Shown piece by piece: positions 1 to 9,549 of a stretch of 64,000 nucleotides of DNA. Positions within the stretch are counted from its first letter, which is position 1. Each line of letters opens with the position of its first letter. The DNA comes from an uncultured Flavobacteriaceae bacterium (GTDB lineage: Bacteria > Bacteroidota > Bacteroidia > Flavobacteriales > Flavobacteriaceae): contig CALSPF010000001.1 of the NCBI GenBank assembly GCA_943788165.1, forward strand, positions 62,001-126,000, read 5' to 3'. Both the position numbers and the translations under genes were made by a program. The notes beneath the pieces were generated by a model that had not been told where the DNA came from, searched no databases, and was given only the letters and a program-made list of their open reading frames with translations.

Positions 1-663
1 GACCGTGCATGGATTTTGGGTCAACGCAGTTTCGGAAAAGGCTTGGTTCAACAACAAATGCCTTTGGGAGCGCAAGAAGCTGTTCGACTAACCACAGCTC
101 GTTACTACACCCCTTCAGGGCGATCGATCCAGCGTCCTTTTGACAATGGGACACAAGCCTATTATGATGAGGTTAAACAGCGCTACAATACCGGTGAACT
201 TGCCGATGTTTCTAAGGTGCCGCAAAATGATTCACTTGCTTTCACCACACCAAAAGGAAGAAAGGTCTATGGTGGAGGTGGTATTGTACCCGATGTATAT
301 TTGCCCAACAATGCCAATCCAGAAGATGATTGGAGTGATTATTTGTTGCGGTCGAATTTGATCAATCATTTTGTTTTTAAGGAATTGGATCAACGAAGAA
401 AAGACTTCTCTTCGATTGATCGAGAGACTTTTGTGTCGCAGCCTCTTCCTAATAAGGAGCAGTGGCTCGCAGCCTTGAAAATTTACCTAGACGAGCAGTC
501 GGTTCCCTTAAATCTTGAGAACACAGACTTGGCTAGTGCCGCGATACATTCCTACTTAGGCTTGCAGTTATTTGATGAAGTGACCCAACTAGAAATTCTT
601 CACAGGGAAGATCGTTTTGTACAAGCTGCTCTTGAGGAATTGGCGAAAAAACCATTGGACTAG
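1..663 (+). CDS. S41 family C-terminal processing peptidase, 3' part
   Basis: This is the C-terminal part of a carboxy-terminal processing protease (S41, CtpA/Prc/tail-specific protease family), a periplasmic serine protease that cleaves substrates near their C-terminus. The reading frame is open from base 1, so the start and the PDZ domain lie left of the window. The visible part opens with the conserved stretch [11 protein letters not shown], which holds the catalytic lysine of the Ser/Lys dyad. The catalytic serine motif would lie just upstream, outside the window. After the core comes [11 protein letters not shown], typical of this family, then a roughly 120-residue helical tail. The stop is a TAG one base before the stop of a convergent small gene. 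The family call is firm; the exact orthologue is not. Confidence 0.9.
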   Translation, partial: DRAWILGQRSFGKGLVQQQMPLGAQEAVRLTTARYYTPSGRSIQRPFDNGTQAYYDEVKQRYNTGELADVSKVPQNDSLAFTTPKGRKVYGGGGIVPDVYLPNNANPEDDWSDYLLRSNLINHFVFKELDQRRKDFSSIDRETFVSQPLPNKEQWLAALKIYLDEQSVPLNLENTDLASAAIHSYLGLQLFDEVTQLEILHREDRFVQAALEELAKKPLD

Positions 664-664
664 T

Positions 665-871
665 TTAAAATTTCCTTCCTTTTTGCTGTGCCGTAATTTT
701 AAGCGAAAGAATTAGAATCCAGAGTAACAAAAGAGCAGAACCAGAGGCGAGTATGCCAATAATGGCCACCAGGCTATCGCCCTGCGTTGGTGCTTCCCAG
801 TCAATTAATGTAGTGTTAAAAATCATCATTCCTAGGGCAAGAACCATCATGATACGTAAGAAGATTTTCAT
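665..871 (-). CDS. Small two-helix membrane protein, unknown function
   Basis: A 68-residue hypothetical protein. It has a hydrophobic N-terminal helix (about residues 4-22), a short acidic loop containing DWEAPTQGD, a second hydrophobic helix (about 34-58) and a basic tail ending KGRKF. I do not recognise a named family. It lies 10 bp downstream of the MarC-family gene on the same strand and is probably co-transcribed with it. It ends one base from the stop of the convergent S41 protease. Two clean membrane segments, the positive tail and the tight spacing argue that it is a real gene. Confidence 0.6.
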   Translation of the reverse strand: MKIFLRIMMVLALGMMIFNTTLIDWEAPTQGDSLVAIIGILASGSALLLLWILILSLKITAQQKGRKF

Positions 872-881
872 AAAATAGGGA

Positions 882-1454
882 TTAAAAAATTTGTTGAATA
901 TTGGTTGTGAAGAGTTTTACAGCAATAGCTAAGAGCACTACGCCAAATATTTTTCGGATAATATTGATGCCCGAACGACCGAGTAGGTTTTCAATTTTTT
1001 GAGATGATTTTAAAATCAGATATACAATAATAATATTGATCAATATGGCCACAATTATATTGATCACATGGTATTCTGCGCGCAATGACAGTAAAGAAGT
1101 TAAGGTACCTGCTCCAGCAATCATTGGAAATGCCAAGGGAACAATCGAAGCCGTTTCGGGTTCTTCATCTTTATACAGACTGATGCCTAAAACCATTTCA
1201 ATGGCCAAGAAGAAAATAATGAAAGAGCCAGCTACGGCAAAAGAATTGGTGTCGATTCCGATGAGTTTCAAAATCTCTTCTCCTACAAATAGAAAAGCAA
1301 TCATTATTATAGCCGAGACAATAGAGGCTTTTTCCGATTGAATATGACCAACTTTGGCACGTAAACTAATTACAATAGGGACACTTCCAATAATATCAAT
1401 TACCGCAAAAAGCACCATTCCAGCAGTAAAAATCTCTTTTACATCAAAATTCAT
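882..1454 (-). CDS. MarC family integral membrane protein
   Basis: A 191-residue MarC-family inner-membrane protein (UPF0056) with about six predicted hydrophobic segments. The N-terminus MNFDVKEIFTAGMVLFAVID, followed by IGSVPIVI, is the usual start of the family in Bacteroidota. An in-frame ATG twenty codons upstream (1512-1514) would add a charged, non-hydrophobic stretch rich in Lys and Ser. I therefore place the start at 1454. MarC was named for the multiple-antibiotic-resistance locus, but its transport function has not been established, so no substrate is assigned. It is divergent from the DUF3109 gene at 1548 and is followed by a small membrane protein. Confidence 0.85.
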   Translation of the reverse strand: MNFDVKEIFTAGMVLFAVIDIIGSVPIVISLRAKVGHIQSEKASIVSAIIMIAFLFVGEEILKLIGIDTNSFAVAGSFIIFFLAIEMVLGISLYKDEEPETASIVPLAFPMIAGAGTLTSLLSLRAEYHVINIIVAILINIIIVYLILKSSQKIENLLGRSGINIIRKIFGVVLLAIAVKLFTTNIQQIF

Positions 1455-1534
1455 TGTTGTTGATTTAGACTGTAAAAGTACTTTAATTCTAGATGATTTA
1501 TCTTTTCTATTCACAAATTATACAGGAGAACAAC

Positions 1535-1542
1535 TATCTTTG
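1535..1542 (+). promoter_or_regulatory. Candidate -7 promoter element of DUF3109 gene
   Basis: The sequence TATCTTTG matches the Bacteroidota -7 consensus TAnnTTTG. It ends only five bases before the ATG at 1548, which would make the transcript leaderless or nearly so. No clear TTG -33 element stands at the expected distance, so confidence is moderate. Confidence 0.4.
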
Positions 1543-1547
1543 AAAAG

Positions 1548-2117
1548 ATGATTCAACTAGGCAAAACCCTCATATCGGAAGATCTTTTAGAGAAAGAGTT
1601 TGTGTGCAATATTCAACAGTGCAAAGGAGCCTGTTGTGTTGAAGGAGAAGCAGGAGCTCCTTTAGAAGAAGCCGAATTGGCGGAAATAGACAAACACTTC
1701 GAAGCCATTAAGCCCTACTTGAATGCTAAAGGTTTGGCAGAAATTGAAAAGCAAGGGCGTTATATTAAAGGATGGGACGGCGAATGGGAAACACCAATAG
1801 TTGACGGAAAAGAATGTGTGTATACTCTTTTTGACGCTCAAGGGAAAGCATCTTGCGGAATAGAAAAAGCCTATTTGGATGGGAAAATTGATTGGAAAAA
1901 ACCCGTTTCTTGCCACCTCTATCCAATTCGAGTGCAGCAGTATTCAGAATTTTCTGCCGTGAATTATCACCAATGGCAAATTTGCGATACCGCTTGTTCT
2001 TTGGGAGAAGAATTGAAGGTTCCGGTCTATCAATTTGTAAAAGAAGCCTTGATTCGTAAATTCGGAAAAGCATGGTTTATTTCTTTAGAAAAGTTGGCCA
2101 AAGAAAAACAGAACTAG
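1548..2117 (+). CDS. DUF3109 family cysteine-rich protein
   Basis: A 189-residue protein of the DUF3109 family, related to the YkgJ-type cysteine-cluster proteins. Cysteines are densely placed: C20, C25, C29 and C30 lie in FVCNIQQCKGACCVEGEAGAP, and more occur in SCGIEK, SCHLYPIR and ICDTACSLG. This arrangement suggests metal or iron-sulfur binding, which has not been shown for this protein. There is no signal peptide, so it should be cytoplasmic. The start is supported by the conserved family N-terminus (a short strand followed by SEDLLEKEFVCN). It sits alone between the divergent MarC gene and the ribonucleotide reductase genes. Its biological role is unknown. Confidence 0.8.
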   Translation: MIQLGKTLISEDLLEKEFVCNIQQCKGACCVEGEAGAPLEEAELAEIDKHFEAIKPYLNAKGLAEIEKQGRYIKGWDGEWETPIVDGKECVYTLFDAQGKASCGIEKAYLDGKIDWKKPVSCHLYPIRVQQYSEFSAVNYHQWQICDTACSLGEELKVPVYQFVKEALIRKFGKAWFISLEKLAKEKQN

Positions 2118-2337
2118 CGCTTTGTGTGTTTACAGGGCTTGCGGACTGAGTTAGCGCCTAAATAGCTTGTTTTAAGCACTTTGTAAAACAGTCCATTTTT
2201 GCTTTTACACAACAAAGAGGGGTGTTTTGTTAAAAACTAAGGGGCATTGTGAATAAGTATGACTTTCATTTCTGACCACAATTTTAAATCTTTGTTAGAA
2301 ACAAAATATACCTAGAATTTTAAAAATTGATGATGAT

Positions 2338-3315
2338 ATGGCAGCTGTAGAACCGATACTCCAAGAAAACAAAAATCGCTTTGTAATTTTTCCGATTGAA
2401 CACCACGATATATGGGAATGGTACAAAAAAATGGAGGCAAGTTTTTGGACTGCTGAAGAAATCGACTTACACCAAGATTTAACTGATTGGAACACAAAAT
2501 TGTCTGAGGATGAAAAATATTTCATCAAACATATCTTGGCCTTTTTTGCTGCATCTGATGGGATCGTTAATGAAAATCTTGCGGAGAATTTTGTGAACGA
2601 AGTTCAGTATTCTGAAGCTAAGTTTTTCTATGGATTCCAAATCATGATGGAAAACATCCATTCGGAAACCTATTCTTTGTTAATTGACACTTACGTAAAA
2701 GACGAGGTGGAGAAAAATCAACTCTTTCAAGCGATCGAAGTTTTTCCAGCCATTCGTAAGAAAGCAGATTGGGCGTTGAAATGGATCGATTCTGATTCGT
2801 TTGCAGAACGTTTGATTGCCTTTGCTGCCGTAGAAGGAATTTTCTTTTCGGGTGCATTTTGTTCCATTTACTGGTTGAAAAAGCGTGGTTTAATGCCCGG
2901 TTTAACGTTCTCTAACGAGTTGATTTCTCGTGACGAAGGAGTGCATTGTGATTTTGCTGTTCACCTGCACAACAATCATCTAGTTAATCAAGTGCCTACA
3001 GAGCGTATCCAAGAAATCATTTTGGATGCTTTAAAAATCGAGCGTGAATTTGTTACGGAATCTTTACCCGTAAGCTTAATTGGAATGAACGCTAAATTGA
3101 TGACTCAATACCTTGAGTTTGTTACCGACCGATTATTGAGTGAGTTAAATTGTCCCAAAGAATTTAACGTAACCAATCCATTTGACTTCATGGACATGAT
3201 TTCTTTACAAGGAAAAACCAACTTCTTTGAAAAGCGTGTTTCTGAATATCAAAAAGCAGGCGTATTGAACGCTGAAGATCAAGAAACTAAAATTAGTTTC
3301 GACGCTGATTTCTAG
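2338..3315 (+). CDS. nrdB: Class Ia ribonucleotide reductase, small (beta/R2) subunit
   Basis: The 325-residue R2 subunit, which carries the diiron-tyrosyl radical cofactor and passes the radical to NrdA for reduction of ribonucleoside diphosphates. The ligand set is intact: D43, E105, H108 and radical tyrosine Y112 in ENIHSETYS (the E-x2-H-x3-Y pattern of E. coli E115/H118/Y122). A glutamate lies in [10 protein letters not shown], and the E/H pair is in [10 protein letters not shown]. It is therefore a canonical class Ia protein and not a tyrosine-less variant. It lies 75 bp upstream of nrdA in the same direction and is almost certainly co-transcribed. The order nrdB-nrdA is the reverse of enterobacterial nrdAB. 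The 220 bp upstream are AT-rich; I could not fix a promoter or an NrdR box there. Confidence 0.96.
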   Translation: MAAVEPILQENKNRFVIFPIEHHDIWEWYKKMEASFWTAEEIDLHQDLTDWNTKLSEDEKYFIKHILAFFAASDGIVNENLAENFVNEVQYSEAKFFYGFQIMMENIHSETYSLLIDTYVKDEVEKNQLFQAIEVFPAIRKKADWALKWIDSDSFAERLIAFAAVEGIFFSGAFCSIYWLKKRGLMPGLTFSNELISRDEGVHCDFAVHLHNNHLVNQVPTERIQEIILDALKIEREFVTESLPVSLIGMNAKLMTQYLEFVTDRLLSELNCPKEFNVTNPFDFMDMISLQGKTNFFEKRVSEYQKAGVLNAEDQETKISFDADF

Positions 3316-3390
3316 AAGAAATCATTCATTGTTAAATGGAGTCCCGCGTAAAGCGGTGGCTCTTCGTATAATTTTTAAAACACTAATTGC

Positions 3391-5838
3391 ATGTTTGTAG
3401 TCAAAAGAGACGGGCGTAAGGAACCCGTAATGTTCGATAAAATTACCGCAAGGATTAAAAAACTTTGCTATGATCTTAATCCATTAGTTGATCCAGTTCG
3501 CGTTGCAATGCGTGTTATTGAAGGACTTTATGATGGAGTGACTACCCCTGAACTTGATAACCTTGCCTCAGAAATTGCGGCAACAATGACTACTTCGCAT
3601 CCTGACTATGCACAACTTGCTGCACGTATATCGGTATCGAATCTGCACCAAAATACCAAAAAGTCATTCTTTGAAACAATGACTGATTTGTATACCTATG
3701 TCAATCCACGCACAGGAAAAGACGCTCCCTTATTGTCTGATGAGGTATATGAAGTGATTAAAAAGAATAAAGATATCCTCGACTCAAACATCATCTACAA
3801 CCGAGATTTTGGCTATGATTTCTTTGGTTTCAAAACCCTAGAACGTTCTTATTTATTGAAGTTGAATGGAATTATAGTGGAACGTCCACAACATATGTTG
3901 ATGCGTGTTTCTGTTGGAATCCACATGGATGACATCGAGGCAGTACTCGATACCTACGAGCTAATGTCTAAGCGTTACTTTACGCACGCTACACCGACCC
4001 TATTCAACTCAGGAACACCCAAACCACAAATGTCTTCCTGCTTCCTTTTGGCCATGCAAGACGACAGTATTGATGGAATTTACGACACCCTAAAACAAAC
4101 CGCCAAGATTTCACAATCTGCTGGAGGAATAGGATTGTCTATTCACAATGTTCGAGCAACAGGATCATATATTTCTGGTACAAATGGAACGTCCAATGGA
4201 ATTGTTCCCATGCTACGTGTCTACAACGATACCGCTCGTTATGTAGACCAAGGTGGAGGAAAGCGCAAAGGTTCTTTTGCTATTTATATTGAAACCTGGC
4301 ACGCTGATATTTTCGATTTCCTTGACCTAAAAAAGAACACCGGAAAAGAAGAAATGCGCGCGAGAGATTTATTCTACGCAATGTGGACATCTGACCTTTT
4401 CATGAATCGTGTGGAGAATGACGTCGAGTGGACCCTAATGTGTCCTAACGAATGTCCAGGTTTGTATGACTGTCATGGAGAAGAATTTGAAGCACTTTAT
4501 ACTAGCTATGAGAAACAAGGAAAGGGGCGTAAAACAATCCGTGCACGTGAATTATGGGAGAAAATATTAGAATCTCAAATTGAGACAGGTACCCCTTATA
4601 TGTTATACAAGGATGCTGCCAACCGTAAATCCAACCAAAAGAATTTAGGAACCATTCGTTCATCGAACTTATGTACCGAGATCATGGAGTACACCTCTCC
4701 AGACGAGGTTGCCGTATGTAATCTTGCTTCGATTGCACTTCCTATGTTTATCAAAGACGGTGCTTTTGATCACGAAGAATTATTCCGTGTAACCAAGCGA
4801 GTAACAGTAAACTTGAACCGAGTAATCGATCGTAATTACTACCCCGTAAAAGAAGCTGAAAACTCAAACATGCGCCACCGTCCGGTAGGACTTGGGGTGC
4901 AAGGTCTGGCCGATGCTTTCATCAAATTACGTTTACCTTTTACTTCGGAACCAGCTAAGGAATTGAACCAAGAAATCTTCGAAACACTTTACTTTGCTGC
5001 GCTGACTGCCTCAATGGAAGAAGCAGAGAAAGATGGTCCCTACTCCTCCTACAAAGGTTCTCCGATATCAAAAGGAGAATTCCAACACAATATGTGGGGT
5101 GTTAAAGACGAAGAATTGAGCGGACGTTGGGACTGGGCTGGTTTGCGTAAGCAAATCAAAAAGCATGGGGTACGTAACTCCCTTTTAGTTGCGCCAATGC
5201 CAACAGCATCAACTTCACAAATTTTGGGGAACAACGAATGTTTTGAACCGTATACTTCCAATATATACACACGTCGTGTGCTTTCTGGAGAATTTATTGT
5301 TGTGAATAAACACCTACTTGAAGATCTTGTTGATCTAGGTTTATGGACCGAAGACATGAAGCAAGACCTAATGCGTGCCAATGGATCGGTGCAGCACATA
5401 GAAGGTATACCGGCTGATATTAAAGAATTGTATAAAACCGTTTGGGAATTGAGCATGAAAGATATCATTGATATGTCTCGTCATCGTGGATACTTTATCG
5501 ACCAGTCTCAATCGTTGAACCTTTTCATGGAAGGGGCTACAATGGCTAAACTTACTTCTATGCACTTCTATGCATGGAAATCGGGCTTAAAAACAGGAAT
5601 GTATTACCTGCGAACTAAGTCAGCCGTTGATGCGATTAAGTTCACCCTAACAAACAAGGACAAGGCAGCGGCACCTAAAGTTGAAGCTCCTGCAGCAGCT
5701 TCTGTAATTGCGCCGGTCAAAGCAGCGACTAAACCTGCACCAGTGGTGGTTGAGCCTTTGACCCCTCAAGAATTAAAAACCATGCTAGAGCAATCACGCG
5801 AAAGCGAAGATGACGATTGTTTAATGTGCGGTTCTTAA
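3391..5838 (+). CDS. nrdA: Class Ia ribonucleotide reductase, large (alpha/R1) subunit
   Basis: The 815-residue catalytic subunit, which reduces ribonucleoside diphosphates to deoxyribonucleotides in the cytoplasm. An ATP-cone allosteric domain occupies roughly residues 1-95. The ten-stranded barrel follows, with the redox cysteines C217 (MSSCFLL) and C443 (VAVCNLAS) and the thiyl-radical C428 in SSNLCTEI, where N426 and E430 are the expected partners. The C-terminal shuttle pair is C810/C813 in CLMCGS. Between barrel and tail lies an Ala/Pro/Val-rich linker (about residues 745-790), probably a flexible arm for the swinging CxxC. No intein or frameshift is seen. Transcription ends at the hairpin at 5855-5888. 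Confidence 0.97.
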   Translation: MFVVKRDGRKEPVMFDKITARIKKLCYDLNPLVDPVRVAMRVIEGLYDGVTTPELDNLASEIAATMTTSHPDYAQLAARISVSNLHQNTKKSFFETMTDLYTYVNPRTGKDAPLLSDEVYEVIKKNKDILDSNIIYNRDFGYDFFGFKTLERSYLLKLNGIIVERPQHMLMRVSVGIHMDDIEAVLDTYELMSKRYFTHATPTLFNSGTPKPQMSSCFLLAMQDDSIDGIYDTLKQTAKISQSAGGIGLSIHNVRATGSYISGTNGTSNGIVPMLRVYNDTARYVDQGGGKRKGSFAIYIETWHADIFDFLDLKKNTGKEEMRARDLFYAMWTSDLFMNRVENDVEWTLMCPNECPGLYDCHGEEFEALYTSYEKQGKGRKTIRARELWEKILESQIETGTPYMLYKDAANRKSNQKNLGTIRSSNLCTEIMEYTSPDEVAVCNLASIALPMFIKDGAFDHEELFRVTKRVTVNLNRVIDRNYYPVKEAENSNMRHRPVGLGVQGLADAFIKLRLPFTSEPAKELNQEIFETLYFAALTASMEEAEKDGPYSSYKGSPISKGEFQHNMWGVKDEELSGRWDWAGLRKQIKKHGVRNSLLVAPMPTASTSQILGNNECFEPYTSNIYTRRVLSGEFIVVNKHLLEDLVDLGLWTEDMKQDLMRANGSVQHIEGIPADIKELYKTVWELSMKDIIDMSRHRGYFIDQSQSLNLFMEGATMAKLTSMHFYAWKSGLKTGMYYLRTKSAVDAIKFTLTNKDKAAAPKVEAPAAASVIAPVKAATKPAPVVVEPLTPQELKTMLEQSRESEDDDCLMCGS

Positions 5839-5854
5839 AATTAGATTGACATTT

Positions 5855-5888
5855 TAAAAAGCCCCCTGCAATGGGGGCTTTTTTTTTA
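5855..5888 (+). terminator. Rho-independent terminator of nrdBA
   Basis: The stem AGCCCCC / GGGGGCT with loop TGCAAT is flanked by A and T runs and followed by nine T residues. It starts about 17 bases after the nrdA stop codon. Confidence 0.93.
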
Positions 5889-5921
5889 TGTTTTAATTTT
5901 AAGGGCTAAGGATTGAACATA

Positions 5922-5956
5922 AAAAAACTCCTTACTGACAGATAAGGAGTTTTTTA
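5922..5956 (-). terminator. Bidirectional terminator after PiT transporter gene
   Basis: An inverted repeat AAAAAACTCCTTA ... TAAGGAGTTTTTT with an 8-base loop. It lies 18 bp past the stop of the minus-strand transporter gene and has T runs on both strands, so it can also back up the nrdBA terminator. Confidence 0.88.
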
Positions 5957-5973
5957 TTAAGAAGAGGTAAAAC

Positions 5974-8247
5974 CTATGCTTTGGTCTTACGTATGTTTTC
6001 CAAAAAGGTTTCCATTATATTCAATTTGTGTAAATATAAATCTTTTGATTTCAAAAGAATGTTAAAGTATAGAGTGGTGTTCTTTGGACTTGTTTCTTCA
6101 TTGCGCGTAAGCTCAATTTGAGTGTTGATTTTTTCATCCAATTTTTGAAGTACCGCTGCACGATTTTCCAATAGAATGTTAATCTTCACCTCAGAATTAT
6201 TTTCAAACGCCTCCATGGCTTCATGGAAAACGGCTTCGGTTAACTCATACACGTCTTTTAAGTCGCGTATTTGACTCAATTTCAGTTTTGAATGATCATT
6301 GTTAACGTGCTTGTAACTCTTCTTTACAATATATTCTAGGTCGTCGGTAATATCTTGGATGAGACTAAGAATAACGATATAGAAATTACTGGCAGATAAG
6401 CTTGATTCTTCTAGGTTCTTAATGAAATAAAAGACGTTTTCTCTAAGCTCTTCCACATCGTCTGTTAGGCGGTTGATGTTTTTCTTGGCTTTCTTGAGAA
6501 CAGACTTATCGTGTTTTGCCAATCCTTCAGAAAGGATTGCATAGATCTTGTCAACACGCTTAAATACCTTAATTACGTTACTAGTACTCTCATTCATTAC
6601 GCCAATGATAGAGCTACTTTCCGATTTCACTAATCCATCTATATCGATAAGATCAGCATTTTCATTACGGTGTTTCAAGTAGTTTTTACCGATGATTAGT
6701 AAAATAATGAAAAGGATAATAGCGATAGCTTGTGGTCCTCCAACATAGATCAAAGTTACAATGATACCCGAAACGATAAAGGCTGTGATAGCGGTTAAAA
6801 ACCATCCACCAATAACATTTAGTACACCAGCTACTCTATACACTGCACTGTCTCTTTGCCAAGCGCGGTCGGCAAGTGAAGTACCCATGGCAACCATAAA
6901 AGTAACATAGGTGGTAGATAATGGAAGTTTATAAGATGTTGCAATCGAAATTAAGATAGAAGCAACAACTAGGTTGATGCAGGCACGCAACATATCAAAA
7001 GAAGGCGCATCTTTATCGTTCTGATTTTTCAAAACGAGGGCAGAATTGGCAAATTGTGCATCAATTTTATTCTGTACCGAGGCAGGTAAAATAGCATTTA
7101 CACCAATTCCAACTACTTGAAAAGTTTTTACAATTCCCTTGGAAATGAAGTTGGGTTTGAAACGCTCCTTAATTGATTTCTGGTCAGAAAGGTCCAATTC
7201 AGTTTTCATTACTTTTTTCGCCTTGGAGGATAGCCACAAAGTAATTACCATGATTCCACCAGATATGACGAGTAAAAAGGTTGGTGTGGGTACCTTAGAA
7301 GACAATACTCCCATGCTAAATTCTGTTGCCAAAGCGCCAGAGGCTACCCATGCTTCATACGATTGGTATGCAGCGATTGGTACACCAATAAAGTTAACCA
7401 AGTCATTTCCAGCAAAAGCCAAGGCTAACGCAAAGGTTCCAATTCCAATAATGACCTTATAAATATTTGCTTTCACATACTTGATGAGAGAAAAGGATAC
7501 TCCAAACCATAAAATAAAGTTCATGATCGACACCTTTAATACCTCTGTTTCGAGAAAATCTTTGATTTTCATACCACCAATAATATCAAATTTTAAACCA
7601 GCAAAAGGTGTTCCTTTAATTCCTTTCATTAAAATGAAATAAGTAATCGCAGAAAGCGCTATCCCACCAAAGAGGGCAGAAACCCATGTGGGTTTGTTTT
7701 CAAAGTCATAGGTCAAGAAAAAACGAGAAATCCATTGAACAATCGCTCCCACGGTAAGGGCAACACCGACCGACAGCAGTATTCCTGAAATAATTTGGAT
7801 GGCTTTAGCTGTGTTGATGTAGTTGACAATCTCACTGAAATTGCCAGAATCTCCTGAAATTTTTATCACAGACATAAATACAGCAGCTCCCAACAAGGTA
7901 AATACAATAGAAACCGTTGTTGAAGTAGGCATACCTAGGGTGTTGAAAAAGTCAAGCAATAAAATATCTGTGAGCATTACTGCTGTAAAAATCAAAATGA
8001 TTTCATCGAAGTAAAATTCACCAGGATTAAAAATCCCCTTTCGGGCAACTTCCATTAATCCACTTGAAAACAAGGCACCGCAGGCAACTCCCAAGGAAGC
8101 TAAAACCATGATGGTTTTAAACGAAATTGCTTTAGAACCAACAGCCGAATTTAAAAAGTTTACGGCATCATTGCTCACTCCAACAATGAGGTCTCCAATG
8201 GCAAGTATAGCTAGTACAGCTACAAGAATTAAATAAATATTATCCAT
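5974..8247 (-). CDS. PiT family inorganic phosphate transporter with C-terminal PhoU-like helical domain
   Basis: A 757-residue inner-membrane phosphate permease of the PiT (PHO4) family. Two PiT signature segments are visible: GVSNDAVNFLNSAVGSKAI near the N-terminus and FAGNDLVNFIGVPIAAYQS in the middle. Each contains the GxND-type motif of the two inverted halves. About twelve hydrophobic segments occupy residues 1-520. The last ~220 residues are soluble, helical and charged (for example KKAKKNINRLTDDVEELREN) and resemble a PhoU-type domain, so permease and regulator may be fused. It starts 12 bp after the porin gene and is the last gene of the phosphate locus. Bacteroidota often carry this long form; E. 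coli PitA lacks the extra domain. Confidence 0.93.
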   Translation of the reverse strand: MDNIYLILVAVLAILAIGDLIVGVSNDAVNFLNSAVGSKAISFKTIMVLASLGVACGALFSSGLMEVARKGIFNPGEFYFDEIILIFTAVMLTDILLLDFFNTLGMPTSTTVSIVFTLLGAAVFMSVIKISGDSGNFSEIVNYINTAKAIQIISGILLSVGVALTVGAIVQWISRFFLTYDFENKPTWVSALFGGIALSAITYFILMKGIKGTPFAGLKFDIIGGMKIKDFLETEVLKVSIMNFILWFGVSFSLIKYVKANIYKVIIGIGTFALALAFAGNDLVNFIGVPIAAYQSYEAWVASGALATEFSMGVLSSKVPTPTFLLVISGGIMVITLWLSSKAKKVMKTELDLSDQKSIKERFKPNFISKGIVKTFQVVGIGVNAILPASVQNKIDAQFANSALVLKNQNDKDAPSFDMLRACINLVVASILISIATSYKLPLSTTYVTFMVAMGTSLADRAWQRDSAVYRVAGVLNVIGGWFLTAITAFIVSGIIVTLIYVGGPQAIAIILFIILLIIGKNYLKHRNENADLIDIDGLVKSESSSIIGVMNESTSNVIKVFKRVDKIYAILSEGLAKHDKSVLKKAKKNINRLTDDVEELRENVFYFIKNLEESSLSASNFYIVILSLIQDITDDLEYIVKKSYKHVNNDHSKLKLSQIRDLKDVYELTEAVFHEAMEAFENNSEVKINILLENRAAVLQKLDEKINTQIELTRNEETSPKNTTLYFNILLKSKDLYLHKLNIMETFLENIRKTKA

Positions 8248-8259
8248 GTTTTCTTAGTT

Positions 8260-9462
8260 TTAGAAGTGAATATCAAACTGTAATCGATACACCAATTGAT
8301 CGTTAGATGTTGCAGTTGTTTGGTAGGTTACATCGGTTTGTACTTTCAGTTTGTGTTTAGCAACATATCTAGACAATCCAAGCGTGTACTGAGAAATTTT
8401 ATTTTTTGCTGTTACAATTTCGTCAAAATTTACGTTACTATAGCGTCCTGTGATGGCTATGTTGGAAGGAAGAACGTAGCCCATTTGAAAATTGAATGCA
8501 TCCCCCACATTTACAACATCACCTGTTGGTGAGTTATCTTCGTTTTTGGCAATAGGGTTATCGGCTGTACGGTCTGCATATTCAGCCATGATCGAGAAAC
8601 CACGGTACTTAAAGTGGGTGTCGAAGAAGAGAGTGTTTATATCGGTTTGGTAAAAGCCTTCGTTGGTTTCCAAATAAGATCCCATATTACTTCTCGACTT
8701 AACCGCATCGTTGTTTATGTCATAGACAACACCAGCCAATAATTTAGGCGACTCTTCGCGCTCTAAGTCAGCGCCTCTGTAGTCCCCTTTGCTTTTGAAG
8801 TTTCCAAAAGGAAGTACTTCAACGCGTCCAGTATATTGGTGTCCACCTAAGTTTCCTTTTGTAATGTTTCTTCCTTCTCCTTGTGAGATAGCAAATATTT
8901 CTTTGACAATAAATTTTTCAGAAAGTTTAAAGTGGTGACGTAATTGCATTCCCAAGTCACGGTCAATGTTGAAACGACTGTTCAACAAAGAACGATCTAC
9001 CATGGCTAGATCTCCAGAAGAAATAACACGTTCAATATTACCGGGTAACTTTCCTTGACCCACCTGAAGAGTAAAGTTCTTGTAAAAGTTCCAACGAACA
9101 TAAGCATCCAAAATATAGCGAGGGGCGTTGCTTGTAAATTCGTTCGCACCAGAAATGTCTCGGTTAGATAAACCTAACTCTAGCTTATAAGTGATCTTTG
9201 GATCGTAAGCAAAACCTTTAAATTTTAGACGAGAACGACGAACCAAAAAATTTGACTCTGGACTTCCGTACCCTCCGTCAGACTCTATCCAAGTAGAGGA
9301 GGTTAGAAACTGCATACGCGCACTAATGTTCATAGAAAAACTATCGTTTTCTCCTTTAATGTTAAAAATTCCTTTTCCGAATTTTGAGGTACCAACTTCT
9401 TGGCCATAAAGTTTAGCTGCTGAGATAAACAAGGAAATTAAGATTACTTTAAAATTGAACAT
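8260..9462 (-). CDS. Phosphate-selective porin O/P family outer-membrane protein
   Basis: A 400-residue outer-membrane beta-barrel of the OprO/OprP family. A signal peptide is followed by AYGQ-like cleavage context (KLYGQEVG). The N-terminal barrel carries the family-typical segment FLVRRSRLKFKGFAYDPKIT, then alternating amphipathic strands, and the protein ends in the aromatic residue F (DIHF), as outer-membrane barrels do. The likely job is passive entry of phosphate or polyphosphate. It lies 12 bp upstream of the PiT transporter and directly downstream of a TonB-dependent receptor. Direct repeats resembling a Pho box lie in its 87-bp upstream region. Arginine-rich pocket residues cannot be assigned without an alignment. 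Confidence 0.9.
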   Translation of the reverse strand: MFNFKVILISLFISAAKLYGQEVGTSKFGKGIFNIKGENDSFSMNISARMQFLTSSTWIESDGGYGSPESNFLVRRSRLKFKGFAYDPKITYKLELGLSNRDISGANEFTSNAPRYILDAYVRWNFYKNFTLQVGQGKLPGNIERVISSGDLAMVDRSLLNSRFNIDRDLGMQLRHHFKLSEKFIVKEIFAISQGEGRNITKGNLGGHQYTGRVEVLPFGNFKSKGDYRGADLEREESPKLLAGVVYDINNDAVKSRSNMGSYLETNEGFYQTDINTLFFDTHFKYRGFSIMAEYADRTADNPIAKNEDNSPTGDVVNVGDAFNFQMGYVLPSNIAITGRYSNVNFDEIVTAKNKISQYTLGLSRYVAKHKLKVQTDVTYQTTATSNDQLVYRLQFDIHF

Positions 9463-9504
9463 TGTAAATTATTTTGTGCAAATGTCAATCATTGCATGAG
9501 TCAC

Positions 9505-9532
9505 AATGTTACCTCAATGTTATTAATGTTAA
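9505..9532 (-). promoter_or_regulatory. Putative Pho box (direct repeats TAACATT)
   Basis: On the minus strand three copies of TAACATT occur at plus positions 9525-9531, 9516-9522 and 9505-9511. The two proximal copies are exactly 11 bp apart (7-bp repeat plus 4-bp spacer). This period is typical of PhoB/PhoP response-regulator sites, and the repeat resembles the Bacillus PhoP box TTAACA. The array lies 43-70 bp upstream of the porin start codon. Confidence 0.55.
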
Positions 9533-9549
9533 TTAATTATTATCAATTG

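Noticed and set aside
3316..3390. Small hairpin CCGC...GCGG between nrdB and nrdA
   Set aside because: A four-base stem is too short to support a regulatory call.
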